Source of the DNA: Cyathus striatus
Lineage: Eukaryota > Basidiomycota > Agaricomycetes > Agaricales > Nidulariaceae
Reading direction: 5' to 3'
DNA: 64,000 nucleotides
Assembly: GCA_025738555.1 (NCBI GenBank)
Contig: JAOVFP010000008.1
Span: 558,001-622,000 of the forward strand
Below the pieces are notes generated by a model. That model worked only from the letters and a program-made list of their open reading frames with translations. It was not told where the DNA came from and searched no databases. Positions 32,660 to 43,924 of the stretch are shown here, in pieces. How positions within the stretch are numbered: the stretch's first letter is position 1; each line of letters begins with the position of its first letter. A program made the position numbers and the translations under genes.

Positions 32660-33447
32660 CACTCCTTTGGAAATGAGCTTTGAGCGTAGCATAGTGAAGA
32701 AATGGGTATTTTTGAGAATAGCAATAGGTATTTAGCATAGCGAGCCCAGAGGACACCATTGAGCAGTAGGTCAGCACCCTTGAGGAGAGGAGAAACTTCA
32801 CAGATCTTTGAGCATAGTGATCTTAGAAAGAGGCCAGGGCACAGCTTGTGTCAATGAGTAAGAGGTTCCCTGGTCTATCAAATGTAGAGCAAGCACTCCG
32901 CCTGCACTGCAAAACTCGACATGTAAATGCTTATGGCAATGATGGGCCCCACTATGAAAAGTCTAGTGACCATGCTCAAACACATCAAATAAAATTAGGC
33001 TCTGGTGTCCGGCACCATGGCACCAACCCAAATTATGGTTCGCATCTGCTTGAGAACACTTAGTGTGGGGCTGTTTGGGACCCAGAAGGAAGGTGAGATG
33101 GAGGGTGAGGAAGAGAAGGGAGAGTGGAAAGAAAGGGTAAAAGTGTTGTTGGAAGAGGACAATAAAGATATCGCAGCCCCTGTCACATTGAACTTATGCT
33201 CATGATGAATTGACTGGGTGTAGGAATGGCCGTTAGTGCGCATAGTGGGGAACACTGTCTATACCTCTTCACACCCCTACCACAACCAACACTGAAACTC
33301 CCGTTCACTCCAGCCCAATAACACCCAACCAACCACCAAATGAAACAAATACCAACCACCTCCAACTGCACTTCCCACCAAACACATACCCCCACACGCC
33401 ACTGCTGCTCTGAAATAATCTCCTCATGGGATGTCATTGGATTCTTC
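32660..33447 (+). pseudogene. Intergenic scrap and fragment of decayed gene P
   Basis: 32660-33000 shows nothing recognisable. From about 33060 the sequence follows the P unit of blocks X and Y (purine-rich start, then GTGGCCGTTAGYGYGCATAG-like sequence, CA-rich stretch, and TCTCCTCATGGGATGTCATTGG). It ends at TGGATTCTTC (33438-33447), next to the right end of the split MULE. Joined to 29139 on the minus strand it continues P without a gap. Confidence 0.6.
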
Positions 33448-34395
33448 GGGCACATAGAAAATTCTGGGCACACACAAAAGTGAGTGTGATTGAGCATATC
33501 ACGCTCAAGGTATTTATTTTAGCTATAAATGGCCCATTTGTGGGTCAAAAAGAGTGTAAATGAAATGTACATACTAGTGTTTTATCACAGTGTCATATTG
33601 TGAATGTGAGTGATGTTTCTAATCAAGATATGAAGTCAAATCTTGAATAATAATATTTATACTTCATGCACACATCATGCTCAAGATTTTACTTCACACT
33701 CAGGGTCAACATCTCACGCACAGGGTCCATATATTCACACACAGGGTCTGAGTTTTCACACTCAAGGTCATCAACTCACGCTCAAGGTCTGTCAACTCAC
33801 GCTCAAAGTTTTTCCTTCACACTCACAAAAAAATAATATATGTTACATATATATTTTGGCTTCACTTACATGTGGGAGGAAAAGTAAGCTGCAAGTGTAA
33901 TATATGTGAGCATGAATAGGAATACCAATCACACTCAGACATTGAGCATGAGTTTATTACTTGTGAGTGTGAATAGGAATACCAATTATGCTCATGCACA
34001 AGTTAAAGGACATTGAGTGTGAGTGTAATACTTGTGAGCATGAATAGGAATACCACACTCACACACAAGTTAAAAGACATTGAGCATGAGTGTAATACTT
34101 GTGAGTGTGAATAGGAATACCAATTATGCTCACGCTCAAGTTAAAGGACATTGAGTGTGAGTGTAATACTTGTGAGCGTGAATAGGAATACCACACTCAC
34201 ACTCAAGTTAAAAGACATTGAGTGTGAGTGTAATACTTGTGAGCATTAATAGGAATACCAATTATGCTCATGCTCAAGTTAAAGGACATTGAGCATGAGT
34301 GTAATACTTGTGAGCGTGAATAGGAATACCACACTCACACTCAAGTTAAAAGGCATTGAGTGTGAGTGTAATACTTGTGAGCATGAATAGGAATA
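33448..34395 (-). mobile_element. Right terminal region of the split autonomous MULE
   Basis: On the plus strand it begins GGGCACATAGAAAATTC, the right-end sequence of S1 and S4. Going inwards it has the same single-copy stretch as S2/S4 (GGCCCATTTGTGGGTCAAAA), then about seven 67-71-bp satellite units, which stop at 34395. About 280 bp later lies the 3' end of the MULE gene (34674), in the matching orientation. I therefore read it as the right end of the autonomous element and not as a truncated S copy. Confidence 0.7.
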
Positions 34396-34673
34396 TGGAC
34401 ATTGAGTGTATATTCTCATGTTCAAATGAAAATATGTGTGAGCAAGAAATATCATTCAAAACATAGATTTTATTACAATTTTAAACTTGCCATAAAGTGT
34501 GTATGTGTCTATTGCAGTACTTACTACTCTAACCACACCCATCCCTTTGTTACAGGTCTTGGTTTTGGCTTGGGTTTGGATGGCTTTGGGGAGTCATTGG
34601 TTGGTGTTTCTGAGTCTCTGTAATGCTCTCCAAACTATAAATGGATTCCAATTACTCACTAATACTAATGTAA

Positions 34674-35640
34674 TTATAAATTACTCACCTCTAAATCACT
34701 ATCATTTCCATTTACATTGGTGTCAAACCAGGTTTCTGGAAGACCATCATATGGATCCCACTTATTTTGTGTAGGACCAACATCAAGACCCCACACATAA
34801 TTTCCAGCCCTTCCAGCTCGAACTGATCTCTCAAACATTCTTCTTTCAAAGTGGCTGAGGCATTCTCTGTCCACATCAGTTGTATGTCCCTTTACCCATA
34901 TATTTTCAGTTTGATATTTCCATGCTGCTTCCAATCCATTGGTACTATCACTACTTTGAATAAGACTGCTTCTTGTTGATGCAATAAAGATAGTGTATGC
35001 ATGAGCCAGAGGTGCTGTTCCAAACCATTGATGGGTTGGTATATCACTTGCACCTGGGACATTGTCTGAAAACCAATGTGCAATCTCTCCTTTTTCCAAA
35101 GGTGTCAAGTCACCAGAGTATGGAACTGTCCCTGCAGGTATGTACTTTTGAATTCCATTTTTTTTCTTGGACATATTTCGGATATATTGGAGGGCTGGTA
35201 TGTCATTGTATTCTTCAATACATTTGTCAAAAGGATCTATAGTTAACAATGCCTTCAAAATTTGAATATGTGGTGTTAAAATCTTAATGGTTTCTTGAGT
35301 GATAGGTATCTTATGGAACTCTACTATAATATCTTCTTCTGTATGAACTTCATGTGCATGTGTCCATTCTCCAAGCTAGAATATAATAAGTATGAAAAGA
35401 TATGTATGTAACTGAATCTTACCCGAATTTTCCTTTGGCTTTCTAAATCTTCCCACAATTCATCAACTATATCTTCCTTATTGATCCAAACTAAAAGTGA
35501 GTCTGGTTCCATATTAGGTGAAAAGCAGCATTCTCTCCAGAATTTGACTCTCCATTGATCTTCATGTGCTATAATTAATCTCACTGGATACCAGAACTTA
35601 TCCACCTGAGCTAGGGCTCCTTTTCCTGACTTATAAAATA
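34674..35640 (-). CDS. MULE-encoded protein, C-terminal exons
   Basis: Two exons. 35640-35388 reads SGKGALAQVDKFWYPVRLII, then AHEDQWRVKFWREC, resembling a small Tudor/PWWP-like barrel. Intron 35387-35377 region to about 35375 (GTAAGATTCAG .. TATTCTAG on the minus strand). The next exon reads LGEWTHAHEVHTEEDIIVEF, then a helical region ending NGNDSDLEVSNL, stop at 34674. The barrel assignment is by residue pattern only. No stops interrupt these exons. The join to the PHD exon upstream is not resolved; at least one intron of 100-150 bp lies between. Confidence 0.55.
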
Positions 35641-35779
35641 TTTAGATATATTGTTAACAATTTACATAGTAGTTATTCACATACATTAGCCACTTGCTAA
35701 GTGGCTTTTGAGAAAACCCCTGACTGATTCAATGACTGTAAGTAATATTAGAATGGGAATTTCATATATTATGAAAATA

Positions 35780-37040
35780 TATACCTTGGGTATTGGAATG
35801 GTGAGAAGGAAAGAGCAGCCTTTGGATATAAACATATATCACAGGTATATTTTGCCTTCTTTGATAGGTCTGATGCCCTTTCATGTCTTTGGCATGCAAC
35901 ATGCATAAAACTTTTACATCTGTTACATTGTATCAATGTAGATCCCTCTTCATCCATATTATTATCTTGCTTTCCACATCTACATTTGAATAGAGAGCTC
36001 TGTTTCTGTTTTTGAGAACTTATAATGGTTTCAAATTCTTTTTCAGATGCTGATGATTCTGGTATACAAATGGTTACTTTCTTCTTAGGCTTTGCAAGCA
36101 CTTGTATTTGACTTTGACTGTCAGATGATAATTCACCCTCACTATTCTTGACTTTATAGGATATATATTCTACTGTTTTTGCATTTAAAGGATCACGAAG
36201 CCAGACTCTGTCATTTGGTGTCATTATGATCAGATCAGATTTTCTGTATGACAATATTGATGCAGTAGAGATTGTATTTAAACCAGAAACTTGGATACCA
36301 TACTGAGAACTTAGGGTTTTAGTTTGCTTCTTAAAAAACTGCTTCTGAGAAGATAGACCACCTCTAAGACAGTAGACAACAGAAGATGTTTTATAACCAC
36401 CTGGAGGGTTTTGAATATTACATCCATGAAGAATATTTTGACTAGAATCAATATCAAGTGGAATGCCATAACTAGCTGTCAAGCCATCATAGTGATATAT
36501 GCCTTCAGATGTTTCATAGCATGTAACAAAATGATTTCTTGACTCTGAATGGAATACATGCCCAACAATATCATAAATCAATCTACTATTTTTATTTTGT
36601 ACTGTACATGGTCTGAGCTCCTTTGGAAATGTCCACAGTTGTTCTGGTTCTGTGGAGGCAGTATTTTCTCCAACATTTAGAATTAAAATTACAGGCAATG
36701 TTAACCAGATATTATATGTCTCATTTTGAGCTCCTGAGCATAAGACTTCTCCTTCACAAACTCGCCAGCAAGTATTTGTTGTTCTAGAAGGATTATTATT
36801 ATTATTTTGTGACTGATGTCTGACCCATAATTCTGCATGACCAAAACAAGATTCTGTATCTGTATCTCTAAGGTCATGATACTTCTGACTCTGAGGTGTT
36901 TCCCTAATTTGCATATGACGACCACCTGTAGATTCACAGCCTTCACAAATATTAAACTGAGCTTCAAGTCGCTCAAAGTATGCATGTGCTAGATATTCTT
37001 CCTCAGTACTTTCTTTTGATACAATTGAATATAGCCAGCC
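35780..37040 (-). CDS. MULE-encoded protein, second half of USP domain and PHD finger
   Basis: Exon starting GWLYSIVSKESTEEEYLAHA at a good 3' splice site (37041). It contains a Cys-pair finger (NICEGCESTGGRH and CWRVCEGEVLC) as in many USPs, then the His box HFVTCYETSEGIYHYDG (His near 36532, Asp near 36487), and a PHD finger: CRC, CNRC, HVAC, CDIC (about 35990-35840). Family knowledge: USP (peptidase C19) enzymes cleave ubiquitin or SUMO-like tags; PHD fingers often read histone tails. The frame is open for about 420 codons without a stop. The exact donor after the PHD finger is uncertain (GTATAT at about 35785). Confidence 0.7.
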
Positions 37041-37098
37041 CTGTTAAATAAATGAGAAGATGAGAAGATAGGAAAATTAGCAAACCAGGACTGCTTAC

Positions 37099-37860
37099 CC
37101 ATGTATCACTACATCTGTATTCATCAACATAGCATAGTTTATTTTTCAATAGATAACTTCGAAATTTATCTCGCTGTGATGATAATTTCTTAACAGATGA
37201 TTCTCCTTCAGGATTAGTTTGAACTTCCGACCAATGATTGAATAATTGTACCAGTTCATAAAATGCTTGTGTTTCACTTTTTGAGACATTGCCATTACAA
37301 GCTGTATGAAAATCACTTTCACATTTTTTAAGAGCAGTGAACAGTAGCTGTAATGATACATCAAGCCAACAGGAGTTGCTTCCCCACTTAAAGCTTGGAG
37401 TTCTCATACTTTCACTACCCACAGGATCTTGATTTTTAACTACTTGATTTGGTACTGTTATTTCCTCATTCACTGCTTTTTTCTCAGTTGTAGCTATAGT
37501 CTCACAAGTTTTTGATTGCTTCTTTGGTTTTCTACTATTCTTATTTGGCTTAGGAATTAACTCTGCAGATGTATCTGGTGGTCTCCCATCATTCTTTTTC
37601 TTTGAGTGATTTCTTCTTGGATCTCTTGATGGTTTTGTCCTACCATACTTCTCTATATTTGCTTTCCAGGGCTCAGGTCTTCCATATTTTATTAATGTTC
37701 CATGTGAAGCAGCCTCATAAATTCTCTCATAGTACTTTGCAACTGCAAACAATCCATGAAGCCCATCAAGAAGGCCATGGTCTTTGCCACCAGCACTGTA
37801 TAACTTCCAATGCATTGCCTCTTCTGCATTTGTAGTAGATGGTATAGAGTCCCATATATC
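37099..37860 (-). CDS. MULE transposase C-terminal part fused in frame to USP Cys box
   Basis: Open from 37860: IWDSIPSTTNAEEAMHWKLY, SAGGKDHGLLDGLHGLFAVA, KYYERIYEAASHG is the conserved C-terminal segment of the transposase. After a Lys/Pro-rich linker the same exon reads PSFKWGSNSCWLDVSLQLLF, the Cys box of a ubiquitin-specific protease (nucleophile Cys near 37370). Exon ends YVDEYRCSDTW at donor GTAAGC (37098); intron 37098-37041 (58 bp). Because transposase and protease share one uninterrupted frame, the fusion is not an annotation artefact. The start of this half coincides with the end of the plus-strand half (26883). Confidence 0.8.
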
Positions 37861-38899
37861 CCATACCTCAGTCGATATGGAACTTCAGCAACGATAGAGT
37901 GTGACAAGTCTTGGCAAACTTGGGTACATAAAGTACCCTGGATCCACTCTTCCATTTTTGCTTCCATGTGCCCGCTACCTTACACACTTCATTTGTCCAG
38001 AAGTCCACCTCTTCCCCTTACAAATAAGCAGTCCCACTATGGCTCTATATAATGGATATACAGGTATACGAGTGTAAGTGGTATCAGTATCATGTTAAGT
38101 AAATAATACTGGTTAACTGACAGTTCTTTGCGTTCATTGACAGAAGTAGTTGCAAGGCGTAGTTCAGTGCAGGTTTGAGTGAATAGCCTATAGGTATCTG
38201 CTCATGGTATGTTGAATAAATTTCTGTGATTCTGCGTGTTATTCTAACAAAATGTTGGTGCAGGGACTCCAAACTCGTTCGCTTGTTCAAGATCCATAAC
38301 GACTAGCAGTAGTGGATCCGGTATGAATATCGCCATTCTTTGTTGTAAATTTATAGTTAAAGTTACATATTTTCTCATTTATAGCTCGCTTTGTACTTGC
38401 TCAGAATAGTTGGGAAAAGGTGACGCCACGAGAGGTAATAAGTGAGTTTGACTGTATAGTCTTAGTATTATTATGCTGCGTGTAAAATTGTATTAGTACC
38501 TTATAAATATAGTACTGTTATATCGTACGCTTCGAGTGAAAGTATAAACATCTTATCAGACCAAGCAGAAGTTGTAATCACACTCTCAGATTATCATACA
38601 TTCACAACGGAGCTTTGATATTATCGCTCTCTCATAGTTTTGACATTATGTTACAACATTCTCATGATTGTCGCTGAGCAGCACGGAAACTTATAATCTG
38701 TCGCAAATCTGTCGTACCAATTATGAAATTTGGTGCTACCACGTACTCCGTTATATGTATGGTAGTATAATTTTACACAAGCATTATGTCCGCTCATACC
38801 ACTTACGGCGAATCATAATACGGTATACGGGCTTATAAAAATTTTCAAAATTTAGTGATGAGCTAGTAGATATGCGCGAAGGGAACATCTTAGAAGTAC
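37861..38899. other. Sequence beyond the second inversion breakpoint; no recognised gene
   Basis: A minus-strand frame (37967-37861; MEAKMEEWIQGTLCTQVCQ..) runs into the breakpoint in a different register from the transposase; it may be an exon of the locus broken by the inversion. The remainder is AT-rich with no coding signal. Confidence 0.35.
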
Positions 38900-39480
38900 C
38901 TGCACTACTGGCGTAGTGGAAACAGATGTTATAATTGGTACCTCGGGACGTCGGTTTGGATTCGATTCCCCAACACGTATATTTAACTTCTTACTTGAGA
39001 GTTCCTCCATGTCAAATTCGGATTTACCACAGTAGCAATATTCACAGTGGTTTAAATTTCTTCTTATTCACTATTTTTATTCAGAGATCAGCGCGGGGAA
39101 GTTTCCAGTGTTGATAATTACGCACGCGTCGAGCTAAGAAGTACATTTATTCGATAATAACTTACAACGTAGTATAGAATTACTGGTGTACTGGTAACCA
39201 TCCTCGATGTGAAATACCATGATGTGGGTTCGATTCCTTCTGAAGCAATTTTATATCTGTTTTCAAATTTTTTGTTTTTGTTTTATTCTAATACGAAATG
39301 CCAAGTGCATATGGTAGGTAACATTTGCTTCCGGTGTTCTGAATCTCAGTGTGGAGTGAGTGGATTGGTTTCCTAATTTTACAACTTCATCAATAAGTAC
39401 GTGCGTTGCTGGTCTAGTGAACTAACGACGTGTTACCTCGATTTGTAACGGGCCTCCAGAACGTGAGTCGTACGATCGGG
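38900..39480 (+). repeat. tRNA-like module array, block X, first part
   Basis: Modules at 38900-38978 (A box TGGCGTAGTGG 38909, B box GATTCGATTCCCC near 38960), 39175-39248 (TGGTGTACTGG 39184, GGTTCGATTCC 39227) and a decayed one at about 39398-39460. The first two match T5 and T6 of block Y including spacer sequ ence such as GTTGATAATTACGC. The B boxes are close to the tRNA consensus. No proper acceptor stems were found. Confidence 0.7.
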
Positions 39481-39549
39481 TGTTACCGACTTTAATGCAA
39501 CCTTTTATTTTATACAATTTGTACGTGATGTACGGGAGGATAAAGTGGA

Positions 39550-40950
39550 AGGAGAAGAGGGGATGAACGTGTTGTCGGAGAGCGATAATGTGGATATGGC
39601 TGTCTTGTGCCGGATAGAGCTTGTAGAAAATACTATAGCTGTGGAGATGGCCATTAGCGTGCATAGGCCGCAACGATCACCGGCCCGTTCCTGCCGGCAG
39701 CTTCTAGCTTCCCGACGCTCGTAGGCGGTAGGTCCACAACCCAACCCAACAACAAATAACAAAACCAAACTCTGCGGCACACCAACCACCGCCAAGTCCA
39801 AGTCCACTAACCCTCGCAAACCTCCCGTGAACACATGTCCCATGCACATCCCCGCTGCACCGAAAATATCTCATGGCACGTAGTCGGATTCCTCTACTTT
39901 CACGCGGACAACCGCTCCATTCGCAGGGGGCTTATGTCCGCCCTGCCGCGAGGTATTTCGGAGAGAATGTGAGTGCTTGGCAGGCGAGAAGTAGGACGCA
40001 CTTCCACACCTGCGTGGGCTTGAGGGACAGTACCCATCCGATATCCAAATCTCGCTGAGTACGCTTTTCTTCGTTGAGCCAGCGTGTACCCCACATTCAT
40101 ACTCCTAGGCCTCATCGACATCGTCCAACCCTCCCTCCGCCTTCCACAACTTACTAACACCCCCACAGCTTCTTCGAACTACCACCAACCCTAATAATAT
40201 GTTCAATCCTCCTCCTCTCCCGAAAATATATCGTCCCATACCTCTACATCCACGCTTTCATGCACATACACTCCACATTCCACACGACATTTCTAGAATG
40301 GCATCTGCAGGACCAGCACGCACGATCCCGCCCATCGACAATACCCCTTTGTCGCGCTGCAATTGGCCCACTAGTTCAGGTTGGAGTGGATCATGCTGAG
40401 CGTTGTGTATTGAATTTGTTCACATCCGCTTTAGAAGACACAGTGATGGGCCATTTGAGATCCGACGAATGAGGGGAGGAGGGGTGGGTTCGTGAGGCGA
40501 AGGGTTAGTGAGGGGAAATGGGGCGAAAGGAGGAATGTATTGTTGCACGGGGACGTTACTGAGTGATATAGCCGCCTCACCGTATAGATCTTATGCTCGT
40601 CAAGCTGCCCACTCAACCACCTCCATACCCACCCCCCGCAGGCTTCCAACATTAGACCCACAAACATCCAGCCCACCCACAAACAACGCCGACCACATCC
40701 AACTCACTTACCATCTCCCCTTCTCATCCCCCTCGCACCAAACAGATGCCCCCTCACACGCTTCCCCTGCGCAGAAATAACCTCATTGGACGTAGTTGAA
40801 TTTCTAGACTTTCGAGCGGACAATAGGTCTATATTCGCTGGTAGCCTATGCGGGGGAGATGTGTTGGAGAGCCAGTGGAGGGCTCCTGCTAGTTTTTAGT
40901 GGGTAGCTGGTGGTAGGGTAATTATCGATGTTCATTCGTAGTTTTACGAT
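39550..40950 (+). pseudogene. Decayed gene P, block X copy
   Basis: Two tandem, diverged halves (about 39600-40450 and 40500-40950), both matching block Y at 45430-46960. The clearest reading is GFLYFHADNRSIRRGLMSAL, then PRGISERM, in the first half; the second half repeats the motif as FLDFRADNRSIFAGSLC-like sequence. Introns and frame are not recoverable. I do not recognise the family. Confidence 0.5.
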
Positions 40951-41034
40951 TGATTATTATTATATATTTCTCTTTCCGGCATTCTCAGTAGTATTGCGTT
41001 GGTGTAGATACGAAAGCCGTAATGAATGAACTAG

Positions 41035-41280
41035 ACCGTGTGTTGGTGGCGTAGTAGTAATGTACGCGGTGTGGGTTCGAATCCCTCAGAGTGCATATGG
41101 GGATCGTCCGGATATCGCAACTTCTCTTATCTCAGAGCTTTTCGACCTGTACACCAACACTAACTCAATATATCGGCTTAATGATGCATGAAAGCTAAGT
41201 ATTCCTGGTGTTATGGTACACAGTAACCTTCCTTAAAGGTTGACTTTAAAGTGGGTTCGATTCCTCCTAAATGCTTATAT
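41035..41280 (+). repeat. tRNA-like module array, block X, second part
   Basis: Modules at 41040-41095 (TGGCGTAGTAG 41047, GGTTCGAATCC 41074) and 41197-41274 (TGGTGTTATGG 41206, GGTTCGATTCC 41254), matching T1 and T2 of block Y. They lie after the P copy here, as in block Y, while T5 and T6 precede it; the block therefore looks like a piece of a longer tandem array of P-T1..T6 units. Confidence 0.7.
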
Positions 41281-41365
41281 ATGCATCTTATTTTATCTCA
41301 TGTAGTGACTTTCCATTAGAATAGCTGTTTCAGCATTAAAGTAATACAATACAGCGACCAGTACG

Positions 41366-41620
41366 TGCTTCTCTCGCATTTGTACGTCTAATGATCCGTT
41401 TGCAAGTATCCTTCACCCAAAAGGTGTTCCAAATATCACCCGCGGCATGTGGCGCTGTAATCGGTTCGACATTGTTTCTCTTGATGATGCAGAGGAGTTT
41501 GTGCAAGGGGAAAGATGGGAGGATGTTACTAGTGAGCAGTTGAAGAGAGATGTTGAAGCGATATTTGCCGAACATAACATGTTTGAGTGAGGCTCCGGAA
41601 GTTCTCATGTGGCTAAACGG
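41366..41620 (+). pseudogene. MGQFW-family protein, C-terminal fragment (C2)
   Basis: Reads SNDPFASILHPKGVPNITRG, then RFDIVSLDDAEEFVQGERWE, then DVEAIFAEHNMFE and a TGA where C5 has AGA context. Continues into a 3' flank (CTAAACGG at 41613-41620) that is the empty target site of transposon M3. C2 and C3 together are a duplicate of the C5-C6 pair at 51748-54700. Confidence 0.7.
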
Positions 41621-42237
41621 TGGACTTCCTTGGGACGGTCGATAAGATATGTAAAATAAAATGAGGTTTTGATAGTATAGTTGAATGCTGCGGCGAGTCA
41701 AGCACATGTCACTAATAGATGAAATAGTTTAGTGGCAGAAAGTGTATGTTCGATCGTTGAAACCATCTTGACCTATTCCAAGAGAATGCACACTGCACCA
41801 CTCGCTGAAAATGTCTGAATCACGCGTATCGGCGTATAATTCGTAGGCAATGATATAACCAGACAGAAACTTGCTGGCCTAATCAGATAAAACAGTGGGA
41901 CTATCGTCATATTTACTGAGACGCTAAAATATGTGCATGTAAAGTGACGTGTATTGGTAACTTTGCTCGATGTGAACTACCATGAGGAGCACTTTATCTC
42001 TTCTATTTCAGAATCTCCAGTATTATTTTTGTTCTATAAATTTTTTCTTGAAGTCTCTCCAACTTTCTAGAAGATCGTCGAAAAATCTAAGCGTCGTCAT
42101 TCAATACAATTGGCTTATAGAGTCCATTTCGAGTCACTGACTCACCTCCACCCATGCGATTCAATAAGACTAGCTGTATAAACCACTCAGTTCCTTTTCC
42201 TCACAACACAAACTTCAAGCATCTTCAATCCTGACAA

Positions 42238-42917
42238 ATGGGTCAGTTCTGGCGCCTTCACAATCTCGATAATAGATTATATATGGATTTCTCTCACGGA
42301 CTTTTTAAACTTGGGGAATGGTTCTTAGCACACATTCTCACCACACTTCGCTCAGGGGGGAAATCTACCCACAACTGGGCCGGAGATCGAATAATATGTT
42401 TGGGAAGCTATACAGAAGAACTTCCTAAGAGCGTTCTGACAAACGAAAAGCTTGTAGAGCTCAATGCCAAAGGACATTCGTGACCATTAAAATTGCTGAA
42501 AAGGATAAACAGATGAAATCTACCCAGTTCCTTTCAAGAAGGTCTCGACTCAATGGATACCGAGGTTAAAGTCCCCGAGGAGGAAAACCTCGACTACCCC
42601 AAATATATCCCGAGAAACCCACCGAAGAAGGAGTACATTCAAGGAGCCAATCCCCCACGGCATATTACTAAGTAGTGCCGCAATTTATTTGGCCAGACCC
42701 TCTTTTCTCGCACTTTTGGTCTGATGATCCATCTGCAGCTATCCTATGCCCTAAAGGTGTTCTAGCTACCACCCGTGGCACGTGGGCTGGAGATAGATTC
42801 GACATCATTCTCCGTGAATCTGTTAAAGACGAACTGCTGGCGAATGATGGATGGAAAGACGTTACAGGGGAAATAAAAGGTCAAGCGGAGAAAATATACA
42901 ATGAAAACGGTTATTAA
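42238..42917 (+). pseudogene. MGQFW-family protein, broken copy (C3)
   Basis: ATG 42238, reads MGQFWRLHNLDNRLYMDFSH, then STHNWAGDRIICLGSYTEEL as in C6. A TGA at 42481 follows KGHS where C6 has TTG, with small length changes soon after; later parts (VKVPEEENLDYPKY, IQGANPPRHITK, stop, FGQTLFSHFWSDDPSAAIL, GTWAGDRFDIILRESVKDEL) lie in changing frames up to a stop at 42915. It lacks a few residues after GEWF that C6 has. Clearly a pseudogene of the C6 type. Confidence 0.8.
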
Positions 42918-43924
42918 TACAGTGGTCAGTCTAGAATAAGAAGTTTTCTGGCAGGAGTAGTAGCGACATTCTGGAACGACCTTTCTCTTCGAACCTACAG
43001 TAGACGTCTACTCCAAGAATTGGTCAATGTGTAGTATGTATACCAGTAACTAAACAACAACAACACTAAAATGTGCAGCAGCGCCGACTTTTTACCTATA
43101 AATGAAGTATACACATACTTAAATTTCATATCGAGTACAATGAGAGTAGGAATATGTACGTCTACCTCTTCACCAGTGATTCAGAAACCACCACCTCCAA
43201 CCCTTCACTATATCACGAAACCCTCACCCTCACTTCGAAAAAATCACATGCCCATGCACTCCGGAGCATACATTATAGCTTCTGTAGTGTTCACAAATAA
43301 TATTCTGGTTGCGGAATGAATATCACATCGTGTTAGTACTAAGTTTTACGTATTACCCGAAGAAGTGCCCATTTCCTACGTAATGGCTTACCTCAAGGCT
43401 TGCGACGATTCGTCGACAATGTGTGCTATGGAACTGTTTCCTGATCTATAACGCTCTATATCGACTACGCAGAGATCTTGGCGCTTACCTATGTCGCCAA
43501 ATCTGTGTTTTCTGATAATGGAATAACACTCTCGGTGATGACCGCCTACCCCCGCAGAGGGTGCACCAGGAGGTAAGAATGAGAGGACTCCGCGATGCAG
43601 GTGTGAACTCTGTTGGTGTGCAGGCCGAGCCTGTTTCAGCGGCACCAGTAACACTGTCGCTGGTGTGTAACTGCGCAGTAAATCCGACTTCTTCAGCTGT
43701 CCTCAGGGGGACTTCAGGGGGGAATAAGGCCAAAAACCTGATGAAGGCGGCCAGTGGCGTTAATATATGCAATAAAGGATGGGATGGACCATAGCCTTAA
43801 CAGAACTCGCACTTACTTCCGATGCGCATTGAATATCGGATACATATAAAATGCCTACTCAGAATCACCCCTGATTGGATTCCTCATCTATCCTCTTCCT
43901 TAGAGTTGGTATCTTGATTTCAGC
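42918..43924. other. Interval without recognised gene
   Basis: The first part is 3' flank shared with C6. From about 43300 no coding family is recognised. A TATA-like ACATATAAAATG at 43842-43853 is a plausible promoter for the gene that follows. Confidence 0.4.

Noticed and set aside
26884..37967. A second gene restored at the far side of the inversion
   Set aside because: The minus-strand frame at 37967-37861 can be made to continue into 26884, but once the shared GATAT is counted the frames no longer agree, so no claim is made.
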